Positions 1 to 12,800 of a stretch of DNA of 64,000 bases are shown piece after piece. The position numbers and the translations under genes are program-made. Origin of the DNA: Neelides folsomi (Eukaryota; Arthropoda; Collembola; Neelipleona; Neelidae); NCBI GenBank assembly GCA_034687125.1, contig JAQGBZ010000079.1, positions 62,001-126,000 of the forward strand. Reading direction: 5' to 3'. The notes below the pieces were generated by a model that was not told the origin of the DNA, did no database searches, and worked only from the letters and a program-made list of their open reading frames with translations. Positions within the stretch are counted from its first letter, which is position 1. Each line of letters opens with the position of its first letter.

Positions 1-223
1 CCCGGGAACCAGCCGCGAAACTCGATTTTAGTCAAAGTTGAGAAAAGTTTCAACACCCACCCTTTTTCATCCATTTTCATCCCATTTTCCCGGGGAGGAT
101 GATAAGTGTTATTACATGTCAGTCAATTTTATTGCGAGGGACTTTTTGAGGCGGGCCATAATAATAAAACTAACCGGTCGTCCTCCTCCTCTTTCCCACT
201 TCCCAAGTTCCGACGGAAGGTTT

Positions 224-258
224 GGCCTCTGAGGCCGAAGCTTCACACGAGCCGTGTG
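224..258. repeat. Two adjacent short perfect inverted repeats
   Basis: GGCCTCTGAGGCC (224-236) is a perfect palindrome around a central base. It is followed by CACACG-AGC-CGTGTG (244-258), a 6 bp stem with a 3-base loop. They sit in a GC-richer patch. No function is claimed, and either could be chance. Confidence 0.3.
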
Positions 259-3200
259 TAAAATTCCCCTGTTCCACCCATTCGCTCTCGTGGCCAGAAA
301 GGTTGCACAATTTTATTTAAATTTTCTTTAATTATGAATGTCAGAAGATCTATAGGCACACCGAGGAGTCTCATTCCCACCTAAGTAATTCAATGACTAA
401 CTGACTGACAAACAGAGTTTTCAACTTTTTCACTCTCAGTCAGCTCCACTCTCGAAATGTGAATATTAACAAGGGATTTTAATTTATTTTATTTTCCACC
501 CTCATTTCCTCCTCCCTCTGGTAAATGGAGCCGTTTTGGGCGTAAATACAAAACAGATTCACCCGCTGAGCTGCTCCTCAAACTAACGAAAAACTCGTTT
601 GGAACTGCAAAAGAAATTGAGTTTATTCCATAGAACATATAATCTAAGCAAATGGGAATATTGGCTCCGGTCTTCTCCCGGAGTTTGGACCAGAGAGCCG
701 CATGAAAGAATTCTACGATTAAGATCTTCCCTCGGGGAGGAGAAGTAGCAAATTTCCATTTGATGAATAAAAAGAGGTTTCCTGCTAATTGTGCAAACAC
801 CCTTACGTCTCTCCACACTTTGCCAACAACTTATTCATGACAGGCCAATTTAGTCGGAATTAAGAAATAACTTCATTCAATCTGAGGCGAGAACATATAA
901 AACTTCCAGTTCTTTTCAAATGCGATTTCAAAAACTTTCCGTGTCTATCAGGCCCCGAAAAGGGAGGTTGTAAATAAGAAAATAACGAAGTTTTAAGTGT
1001 TTGCGGAATAGCTGGTTTCTCAATTGGATTCTTTAGCTCCTTTTTACCTCAAGCTTATTGGATAGAAGACTTAAGAGCTCCAACGCATCTATAGGACTCT
1101 TTGAGAGAAGAATCTTTTTTGGCTTAATTTGGGTGAAGTGGCTGAGAGAGGAGATTACAATATTAAGTATATGTATGTTGTAGTATACCTATAGGATTCC
1201 TTCATGAGATTATCTCTGACTGAATGTGATTAAAGACACTCGTCGAACTGTGGATAAGAAAGACTCGATTGAAGGACTGTCAAAAAAATCTCCTAAGGGA
1301 TATGGATAGGATATGCATAAATTATTCCAAGCACATGATTAGGAAGAAGGGCCCTGGGATTACACACAGACTCACACTCTGTCACTATGAACTTGCATTA
1401 TGCATATGAGATTGTGTGGATATTTATTATATTTTCCTCATCTCCGAAGGAGGAAGTAAAGCAGGAGGAAGTCTCTCCCCATTCACTCTCACCAGTCCAG
1501 AGAATAGGGCTCGGATTCACATTACTTCCGCGTTGCGGACCTCCGTATGATTTGCATATGGACAAAGGGACTTTTTTCTTCCCATCTTGTATATTTACAT
1601 TAGTTATTCACATTATGTCTGCGGATATAAGTATCTTCCCATATGATGATGTGTGGTAAGGGAAGTTGTCGAAGGAGTTGAAAGCAGAGCGAGTCGAACG
1701 GAGCTTTAGCAAAGACACAAGTCCCCTCGGCCCCTTCATATGCATACTAATAACCTGCACCTTCAAAGACAGTTATGGAAAGGGGGGAGAAGGTGAATGG
1801 AAATGTCCAAGCTATTCAAATTCTCTCCTTATTATTATTTTTCCATTCATTGTCGGTATAAATATATGAATATATCCATTTCTCGCCGGTGAGGAAGAGA
1901 TAGATTAGGAGAAATTGAAAAGGAAACGTTCCGACTACTTAAAAAGTTGAAAAAATGAAGGAATTTTTTCACTTTTTCCTCTTCCCTCTGTAGCTTCCGA
2001 CTTGAATAATAAAAAGTGTAATGGGCTCACTCACTCAGTCAGACTACGTTGAAATAATGTGGAGATAGTGAGTGAACCCTTTTCTCTCCGGTTGGAACAC
2101 AATGCACCTTTCTCATCTTCCCTTCTCCCTTTGGCTATTTGTCTATGCAGATTACTCTTCTTCGGGAGCCCGCGCCTTGGCCCCTAATCTAATCTACGCT
2201 ACGACGATTATCAAAAAAATTCAATTACTCACACCTGGACTCTCCAAATGAATTTTGAGCTCGGACAATAAACTTACGGTTCCCTTTGCCCCATTATTCT
2301 TCTTCTCCTATCTTATGTCCTGATATATCATCCTATCTGCTCGTAATGGCCTTCACGATTAAAGATACAATTTCCTCCGTCATAACGGTAAATTAATTAA
2401 TTGTTTTTCTGATAGAGGTGTCATAGTTGGCCAAATAAAAAATACTAAAAAATAATGATAATAAATAAATGTTTTTATCTACATAATACATGTTAGACCT
2501 ACTGAGATTAACTAAACAAACAATATTGACAAGTCTATTGGAACCCAATTACAAAAATATTAACCAATGGTAAAATTGTAAAATATTACTAAATTGGCCA
2601 ATTAAAGCAAGAATTGTAGTTGAAGTTGAAGAATAAATTTCCGCTCGTTTGGAAATTTGACGGGAGGGCATAAATCGGGGAGTTTTCAAATTTAAGGGAG
2701 CTCTCGTTTCTCGTCGCATGAAAAATGGAGCAATTTCCATCTTTTACAAGGTATAAAAAAGTAGGCGGCGAGGAGTTTGCAAGAATGGGTTTTTGCGGAG
2801 GGGCCAATTCCACACTCTCGACCTCCTCCCCGAACTTTACATACGGGAGGAGAAGAATAAAAGAAATTTAAGTTTCCTTTATTACACCTCCCATAGAGTC
2901 CGCTCCTCGTTTGGGGAGAAAGACGGAGATATGAGCCATAACTCTCCGCCACTAAAGGAAAAACTCGGGGAGGAAAAATGAAAAATTCAGGAGACGCATC
3001 ACATCAGGCGGCGGCGGAGGGCGAGAAGAAAAGTCTCGTGAAAGTTCGTATGGGAAGGTGACGGCCATATCATTATCGCCGCCCTTTGCAATTACTCATT
3101 TCAAAAAGAACCCTCGGAAAAAGAACTGAAAAAGAAGCCATTCGTCAAGATCAACCTCCGACTCTTTCCAACTTGAGAGAAAGCGTCAAAAAGTCTAGAA

Positions 3201-4669
3201 TGAATTGTGGTTATCTCAAAATATGCCTACGCTAAAAATTTCCCCTTTCTTCTTCTCAATGTCACACAGATTTCTCTTCAATTCTATTTTGACAATCTTT
3301 TCAAATTAACCATTTGGAAATGCCCTAATTTGGAATTGACAAAGTTTTGAGAAATATCAGATTCATACCAAGCTAATGAAAAAATAGGGCAGTCGTTTAT
3401 AGAATATTACATACTGATCATGTACCGTATATGTACAGGCTGATATTTGACTGATATTTATACTGATGACTAATATATGCCATTATATGAAATGTAGAAT
3501 ATTTACTATATTTTATATATTGAGTAACTTGATATACATAGGGAATATGTGCATATGATATATGATGCAGTATTAAAGCAAAGTTTTCCTCCAATTCATT
3601 AATACGGGAAGGCAATAATGCGTGAAGAATGAAGGAATGGAAGGGCAGAGAGAGATGAGGAAGGGTGAGGGGTGGAACGTCCACGGAGGAACTTCGCTTT
3701 CAAAAGAGAGAGAGAAAAGACTTTTAATTTTAATAACATCGAGACATTTTTCGCTTCCTCGACTCCGGATGAGTGAGTGAGCGAGTTTGTTTTTTTAATA
3801 ATTCAGTTATTATCAACGCGTGGACGGGCGGAAGAGTCGCGAAGCTTCTCTTGGGGGCAAAAAATAAGGAGGAAAATGGGGTTTATTAAAAGAATTAATT
3901 AAGGAAGAGAACATGGAAGCTCTGTAGCAAACCCCGAGCTTCAGCCTTTTTTCTAACATATAAATTTCTTATTACGCTCCCCATCTCTCAAACTTAAGAC
4001 GCAGAGGGAAAAAATGTGGAAATTCATAGCTATACGTAATATCATGAATGAATCTTTCCCTTCGCCAGTTTCAATCATCGAGAATTCTAAGAGCGAGACA
4101 ACCAAGTGAAGGGCGTATAAGGTATCGAATGCCAATACACTAGTTAATTAATTATTGATCCTCACTCTCGTTTTTAAATGAAATTCTTCCCTTCGGATCC
4201 TTCATGGCGATCTTATTATTACATTTTTCTCCGACTTGGAGTTCAAAAATTCAAAATTAATCCTTCACATGTCTTTACAAGCTGTATGAATTAGGCACAA
4301 ATTCTTCGTAAATTGACTGGGAAATACTGACACAGTTATAATTATTTAAGATTTTTAATATATAAAAAATATTTTTAATCGATGACTCCTTGCTTAAAAA
4401 CAGTAGAAAATATATGGTATATATAAATTGAAACTAAACAAAAGAATAAGGATACATTGGTTAATTTATTGAACTCATCATTGACGTCATTAAAAATTGC
4501 GGCATAATCTTATGATTATGCTTAAATCTGGATGGTTCATAAGTATGGTATAGTGGAGATGTGAATTCATGCAGGTAGAGTGTACAGTAACGAGTAATAT
4601 TGAAATCCTAATTAATCCTTGGCATTCTTGTTGTGAAAGAAAGGAACCTCTGATCCCCAACTTATTTTT

Positions 4670-4940
4670 ACGGGAGAGAAGAGAGATAAAAGTGTAACAG
4701 AAGGCGGAGAATGGGTCTCGAAGAGATATTAGACTTGAGCTTGTCAAAGAGGGTCGAGAAGAAAGGGCGAGAGTCATATGTAAAGGATGCGGAGTCTGGG
4801 TGTATCAAAGGGAAAGATAGGTGTAGGGATGGAAGTTTAAAAATATGCAGATTTTCGGCACAAAAGAGATTAAAAAACAAGGAGAAGGAGGAAAATTTCA
4901 GGAAAGAGGAAGAAGGGAAAAAATAATGGGAAGAAGGAAG
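4670..4940 (+). other. Purine-rich island in intron 2
   Basis: About 270 bases are dominated by A and G on the plus strand, with many GGAGAA and GAAGAAGG words. A 71-codon frame opens at 4711 on the plus strand (many Lys and Glu), and two frames are open on the minus strand. Because a purine-rich strand avoids stops, these frames are a composition effect rather than evidence of coding. The same type of island recurs near 16.1, 34.2, 51.4 and 59.9 kb. Confidence 0.4.
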
Positions 4941-6084
4941 CCTTCCATCCCAACGACTGTGAGTCACTGAGACTGAAAAAGTTTTGATGTTTTAATGAAG
5001 TTTTCTTTTTTCTCCTCCTATTATGCCAGCAGGAGTGAGGGAGATTTGCCTCCTTCTATTCTTTCAGAAATTATAATACCAACTATGGGAAGAGGGGAGA
5101 CCCTATGAAATCTCGACCTCCCGGTCCTGGGGTATATTTTACATAATATTGCATAGCGCCAGAAAGGGCACAGGTATTTAATAAACCCCGTCTTCTTCAT
5201 CAGGGAAGAACAACAAGGCTCCCGAGATTACGCCGAAAAAATAACAAGAAAAATAATGAAGTAGATCAAAATCAAAACAAACTTGGCATCATTAATTTTT
5301 CAAAGTCTCGAGGAGTTCAGGAGGCTCCGCGCTATCTTGCTTTCTTTCATTTTCATTATTCTTTCCTCGCTGATCCCGTAGTCTTAATAGACTCCACTCC
5401 GGATCATTTAAAAGTACAAGTAATGTCTGCTAGGGAAAATCTCTTCGCTCCTATTTAGCTTTAATCTTGATCCTCTTTCTCTCTTTGTCTTCGCCCTTTC
5501 TCATTCTCCCCTTATTAAGATTACATGGAAGCGGAGAAAGACGGGGATTTTTATTCCTCATTTAAGTCGCGTTTCACAAGTTCCTTTTAAATTATTTCTC
5601 ATTTTATTCAATCCGCCTTCATAATTGGGTTAATTACGAGACTCCCACCCAGCAACCTTTTTCCTTTTCTCCTCCCATGGTGCGGGCATATGTATTGATA
5701 TGTGCGGAGGATACTCTATTTATACGTTATGTATTTAATACAATGGTGATCAACCCTTGGAAGCATTGTGTTGAAATAAACACCCTCAGAGTGGCGACCC
5801 TTTCAATTTCCAAGATACAGATTTGTCAGCAGTTTGGTCTTGACGTGAACCCTTTTTTTCGTCTTGTTCCATGTTGAAGATCCTTTCATGGCCCTCTACT
5901 CATCATGGTCTTTAGTAGATGAGTGTATTGGGTGTATAAGTGGATTTTGACCTTTGATGTAAATGAGTGTTTGGAACACGGTGAAAATATCTTGCTGGGC
6001 CTCTTTTTTTTGCTCCATCACCATTGTTGAACCAATGTACGGGTTCAATCTTTTGATGATGAAGAGTCAAAGAGAAACAGGTTG

Positions 6085-6150
6085 AGGAAGAGCTGGAAGT
6101 GAGGAAACCTTTTACAAGCAAAGGTTCGATCCACTGGACCAACTAACCAG
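6085..6150 (-). repeat. Doubtful tRNA-derived (SINE-like) relic
   Basis: Read on the minus strand from 6148, the sequence contains TTGGTCCAGTGG, which fits an RNA polymerase III A box. It is followed by CCTTT-GCTTGTA-AAAGG (6124-6108), a perfect 5 bp stem with a 7-base loop like an anticodon arm; CTTGTAA resembles a threonine tRNA loop. The downstream T-arm is poor: no good GGTTCRANYCC B box is seen where it should be, and no acceptor stem forms. It is therefore not a working tRNA gene. It may be a decayed tRNA-derived SINE head or a chance match. Confidence 0.25.
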
Positions 6151-8639
6151 TCTGTCAACCTCACTCCAACATACAATGATCACAAGGTTAAAGAGACAAT
6201 CCTTCAACTTGTAACAACCATATTCCTTCCAAGAAAAGTAATTACTTTGCTAAGTATAATTACCTAAGCCATTTTCGCAAAAGGAATTACCTTTATAGTA
6301 ATATAGAGAATATTGGATATTTTAATTATTTAAAGTAGGAGCAAATGGTAAATAATTTACAATGTCACTATTTAATGTTAGAGTAAATGCAGTTTTTCAA
6401 TTCGAGTGTCAAATATATTTAATTTGGATAAGATCGGCTTTTAACTAAAATAAATTTAAGTTGGTTTCAACCACAATGGATCAATTGATTGATAATTACA
6501 ACCACAAAAACGGAAGCACGTAAATAATGTTTTAATTTTTTCGCCAATTAAACTTGTTAGTACAGTGCCTGAATGAAACCTGAAAATGAAAGATAGCTAA
6601 TGCGGTTTTATTCAATTTAGCTACTGAATGAGGCGGTGTGGTCGGTGTCGGTTAAATCTTCGTTGAACTTCGCCAAATCCAATCGGGAAATTTATCATCC
6701 TTTTTAATAGTTTGGAGGAATGCTGATAATGAGGCTTTTGAGGAAAGAATGGAAGAAAATGAAATGTCGTGCCGCAGAGGAGTTTACGACTCACCTCCTA
6801 CTTTACTACTTTTTTTATATTTCCCCAATTGAGATTATAGCATTTTACGTATTTTGCCAAATAATACATACAATATAATATTTTGGTAGTTTGAATAACT
6901 CCGGACAAGCAAAAGCTTTTTCTCGAATGAATCGATAAGGTAAAATTAAAACGCGTGGCCATCTCCACAAATTAAGATTTCTCAATTAAAAATGGAGGGG
7001 AGAGAGATGGCTATTTTATCTCGACTTCGGTGTTGGGGTCCTCCATCATGCGACGGAGTTTTAATCTTTCCCTCTAGACTAAATAATCTCCCTTTTGGTA
7101 AATACTATGTACATACGATTATATTCACCATACATTAACTATCAGCGCGATTTCAAAAATTTTGCCCAATCATTTTTCGTTCCGGTGATAAAAATCCGAA
7201 AGCTCTTTAAATTTTTCTCTTATCTTCGCCCGACGGAATTTAATGTCCTTTTCTATCATATTTTTGAAGCCTCGGAGCTGAATGTTAAGATTTGTAAATA
7301 TACACGAGTTCTTTCTTAAGATTCAAGAAATCTTTTTCTTGATATGATAATGAATCAACGGCATGTTACATTTTGTATGCTATTGTACTAGTGAAATATT
7401 CGCATGAAAACGTACATTATGTATTATGGTTCAAGTGTATTCATAAAACCCCTGTGATCTCAATGCTCAGCAGTTTCATATGAGTAAATTGTGCTGATGT
7501 ATGTATTTTCTCATAAAATATAGGGCGGAAAATATTTCTTTTCTCATTGTTTCATTCTCTTCAGTTAAAGGAGGACATTTTGTGTTCTTTGTTTTCCGAA
7601 ACTTTAAGTTTTCTTTAATTTTCCCCGAGGAAGAGTCGGGAAATGTATGGAGTTTGTATATGCATATTATATTTATGTGATGGAGTGTTTTACTTTGCGT
7701 GGCTCTCTGGTGAGTGCTCTTATTAAAATTCAATCTGAGTCGTTTTGTTCAGCTAACCCAGACAAATGCAATGAAAAATGGAGCCGCGTTAAGGGAAGTT
7801 CTTTCTTTCTCCTTTTCCTTCTCCCATTCAAAAAGAATATATGAATATGTACTCCTTCCCGAATGAATAATAAAATGCAAACTTTTCCTCTTAGAAATCA
7901 TGAAATGATATAACAATTAATAATAGAACATTTATTCCACATTTCTTGTAGGAGAGTTAAGAGTCAGCCCCAACTTGGCACTCGGATCCGCTCCCATTAA
8001 AAGAGGGAGAAATTCTTTGATAATTTTATGGTAGAAAGAACCAAAGAACTAACCTTTTTTCATCCTACCCATCTTACACACATATCAAATACATATTACA
8101 TATAGCCCACCATCACTATATTTCTCTCAAGCTTGACATTATTATTGCGATCGCCAGCTCTTTTGTCTCTCCACTTATCATCGTTTTCCTTAAAACTATA
8201 AACTTTTATCCTAATCAGAAAGAAACCGAGGGTTTTCGCATATGGACTCCGCTTTAGGCCTTTCCTTTTGATCATCTCCCCTCCCTCATGTCAAATGGTT
8301 GCGATAAAAAGCAGAGTCAATTTGAGAGAGGCTCCAATAAATGTGAAATGAGAGGGCGATGAGAGAACATGCACCAAGGAAACTTCACCAGGGCGGAGGA
8401 ACACGCGGGCGACACTCATTTGGTGGACGGGTTCTTGGAGAGTATTAACTATATTATGAAATGATATGAAATGATAGGATAAAATAGGCAATTACTTTCC
8501 CCTTTAATTGCATTTTTTATCGGCGTCGTCGTAACATTCGATTCACTATTTTTTACGACTCTCCTTACGAGACTCCCCGGCAAAAAACATTCTTTGCTGG
8601 GGTCTTTCTCCCTTTTTATGATCCTCGTCCTTATCACCA

Positions 8640-8948
8640 TCATAATATTGTGATCTCTATAGGTGGTCCCTGAAAATGAATATGTATGTATTGATATTGT
8701 ATATATCCAAAAGAGCATCTCAGAATGAATTCATTACCTCTCGACCCTTTCAAGCATCCGTTATTGTAATACTCAGCCCAATGTCTTGTGGTCAAATAGA
8801 CCGCGAAAGTTTCTTCAACACTCTTTTGTACGTTTCTTATGAGATTTTTAATGACTTCCCAATGATTTACCACGAGTGTCATCACATCCCCCAGTTTCCC
8901 TATGAAATCATGTCTCATATCGGCCCATCTTCTTCGGCTTCAAATTAG
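8640..8948. other. Intronic patch open on both strands, unrecognised
   Basis: On the minus strand a frame of about 100 codons starts near 8942 and includes MRHDFIGKLGDVMTLVVNHW (from 8918). Its mixed, helix-like composition is unlike the low-complexity frames elsewhere. The plus strand is also open (8676-8948). The minus frame contains a possible donor (GAGAG then GTAATG), but its phase does not match exon 2 of the zinc-finger gene. I do not recognise the sequence. It could be chance, a relic of a mobile element, or an exon of a nested transcript. Confidence 0.15.
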
Positions 8949-9571
8949 CTCGCACCTCACGTAGCCGGAGTCAGATGGGGAATCAAAAGGGTCTCATCGG
9001 AGTTTCGCAACTCCTTCCGGTCTCCTTTAACTCGAACCCAGAGGGAGAGGAAGGATTCATCAAGCCCTTGTGATTTGTTGAGAAATCATCACAATAAGTC
9101 TATATGAACTATGCGAGTATTTGTATCCTTCTCTGTGGGTGATTGTTATGAAATGATTCTCTTGTGAACCGAAACTGTGGAAAAAGCTCTGGGATTTGCC
9201 CCTGAAAACCTCCCTTGTGTTATCAACAAAAGCAGTGGGAAGAGGGATGGGCCCCAGGAAAAAAATCTACGCCCTGTTGTACACCCCTACCATATAACTC
9301 GAATGTTTAACTACATTACATACGGCAAAGGATGAATCGGGTATATGATGGAATATAAAATCCGTCCCCCGGTTTCCATTTTTACCCGGGAGACTTTGCC
9401 CTCCAAATGGAGGGCTGCACTATAACCTCCATTTTTATCCTCACTAAATGCCTCGATGATCCCAAAGAAGGCAACTTGACTCCCTCCCTCATCTCTAATT
9501 TATTCTTAAAGTGATTCATCCCCTTCTCCCCTCTTTGACGAGATTTCCTTTTTTCATCTAATTATGCATTA

Positions 9572-9886
<315 letters not shown>

Positions 9887-12800
9887 TTAAAGACAGTCAA
9901 AGGATTATTTGTTTGATTTGGCAAATACCGCAGGGTATAAATCTATTCCAATTAATGGTTTTCTCTCTATATCTTTTAGAGATTAAGAATGTATGAGCGT
10001 GTAATGTTCATTACATATAAAATTCTGAATGTGTTGTTTGTGTGTTATGTATGTATAGCTTGGGTTCATAATATTTATGACTATGTGAACGCAATTTATT
10101 TTTGAAGTATGTTGATGGTGGATGAAAAATAATTTCTTTTCCAATCTAATCTTCTTTTGTCGTATATTAAGTGCTATGGACTAACGTTAAGTAGTGTGTA
10201 AAACATACACTTGATCTTTATTTAACAAAGAGACTCATCCGTCATTTGCACACTGTCTATGGCAAAGAGGGGAAATCTAATTTCATTTATTTAATGCCTT
10301 GGAGCGGATTTCCAACTTTTAGTATTTTTCCTTCTCATTTCACACAAAAATATTTGAAGTTGTGAAAGAAAGTGAAGATGTTGTCTGAAAAAACATTAAG
10401 AATTGTTGAATATGCAGGGAGTGGCTAATAAATTCCTTCTTAATTTTGTATTAAAGACCAAGATGGAATTCCTAATGCAGGAAGTTCGAACAGTGAAGGT
10501 GTGCATGAATAGGAAAAGAGAGCTCATGAAAATTTCCTTTTTGATCTTCCGCCCGAATGAAAAAAGGAGGCATTTTTCCCATCAAACAGCCACTTTCAGG
10601 ATTCAACCTCTTTGGTCCCCTTTGCTTACATTGAGCTTTTCCAGCTCCAGACTTTCAAATTCTTTGGCCGAAAAAGAAAAGGGTGGAAAAACAAACAAGG
10701 AAGAAAAAGTAAAAGTTTGCTCAAAGCATATCCCTCCACTATGGATAAAAGTAAAAAGTAAAGTAGCCCGACTTTTGAGCGACGAGATCTCCTGTTCACT
10801 TAAAAGCCTCCCCATTTGATATACCCAAAAAGAAGAAGGGTAGGTTTTAAAATTACATAAGGGCCACCTCAACGCAACCCATCATCACTCCGCTCCTTCG
10901 CCTTTGCTTTCCTTTCACATGATGGAACTTTTTTAAACTTTAATTTCACTTTTACCGCCTCTTCCCACTCCTCGGCCGAGGAACAAAAAGATCTAATATT
11001 TGCAGGAAGATTTGACTTTCTCTCATCTCATTCTCAAACTCATTCCAATTCTTTCTCATCCCAAGTGTGTGTGTGAAGCCGAGAAAGGCAATAATATTAA
11101 ATCTGACTGGCTCCTCGAGGGACTCCTCTTCCTTCTCTCAAGATCACACCGAACAGAAACATTAAACTTTCAACTCCACCTTCCCCCCTTCTTTAATCAA
11201 ATCTCCAACTTTTTTTCATTCCCCCATTGACGTTCTCCTAATCTAGTTGAATCTTAATTTATACAGCAAAAATCTCATATTTTCACTCTCTATTCTCCTT
11301 TATCTCCCTTCTAATGAAGCATTAACTTCAAACTTTTAATTAACTTCTTTTTCCATTTAATTTATAATTTTTTGACTAAAAAAGACTTTCCGCGTCCAAC
11401 ATTATACGTATCAATTTTAAATAAAAGGATAAATTTATCATAAATGTTCCATTTACTTTAAAAGTTTAAAAATTTAATATTTGAACTTCCGCATAATAAA
11501 TATAATTATAGGGTCTTTCATGGAGGCAGAGTAAGCCCCGTATGTTAACTACATAGTTATAAATATGAAGTTATTATTAGTAAAATTTAAAATTCCAAAT
11601 GCGTTCATTCTTTCTATACCCAAACCTCATCTTTTCAAATCAAACCATCCTGATATGTTTCATGGGAGAGTATCCATTTCCTATTATAAGGGAGGAAAAC
11701 CAATCCAATAAAAAGATCGGTTTGTGATACCGGCTTAGAACGGAGGAGACGTGATGAAAATGTTCAAATAGTCATCCTACGCCCTTCCGGAAGCTCAAAC
11801 AAAAATCTGTCCCTGACTCTTTTCTCGAAAATCAAAGTGCGGGCGGAGGGTGACAATGGGATCATAAAATAGTGATGTAGAAAAGACCTTCAAAAGAGTT
11901 GGACTTTTCCCCTTGCCTATTATATTTCCCTTAACGTCTCTCATTATTGGCCCCTTCTCCTTTGGTTGAATGTATTTATCTCTTCTAAGTTTCTTATATG
12001 GGAGGTTTAAGGGAGTGGAGACAGGGCGCTGCTCAATGGGACTCATCGAATAAATTTCCTCATCTGAGGGTAAAGTTAATGGCCATTAATAGAGTAGTAG
12101 CTACTCTTTGTCTCTACTTCTTTCAAGCTCAACCGTTTCTCATTTTCCCACCTCATTTGCATAGTATATGGATGCCGGGACGGAGCTGTTGCTGACTCCG
12201 ACCGCACTCCCTTTAACTTATTCACGTTCATTCAACGTTCATTCACTGGGGAGGAGACGGAGCCTTCCATGCACGTGAGATTTCCCTACACACCGAGTTT
12301 TATAAAGTGACTCATAAAAAGGGGTTGAAAAATAGGGGCTGAAAATAGAAAAATCGGATGCATGAGGAAGGGTCTATAATATGCAGGAGCCAATCTCCAT
12401 CCTACATACAAACACATTAAATTTAAAATCACTATTGATCTCGTCATGGATTGAAAACTCACAAGGGCCCATCACGACAATGATGAGAGAGAAGGGAAAA
12501 GTATATTGGGAACATTTGGGGGTAAGTTATAGAGGACCTTGGGCTTAAATGGCCTCCGTATTCAAATCCATCCTTTCGGATAGATGAGGGTGTGTTTGTG
12601 GGGGAGAGTTTCACGGACGGCGGAACCTCATCCGGTAAAAATGCGAGCCAATAAAAATTTTATCTTCCCCCCTGGAAAAAAATGGGCGCATGTCTCATTC
12701 CTTCCTAGAACATCCTCTAAACGAATGTCGTGATGTATGGACTATGAATTATCCCAACATTTTTTAATCAAATAAATCCAATTAAATCGTTTTTATGGAA

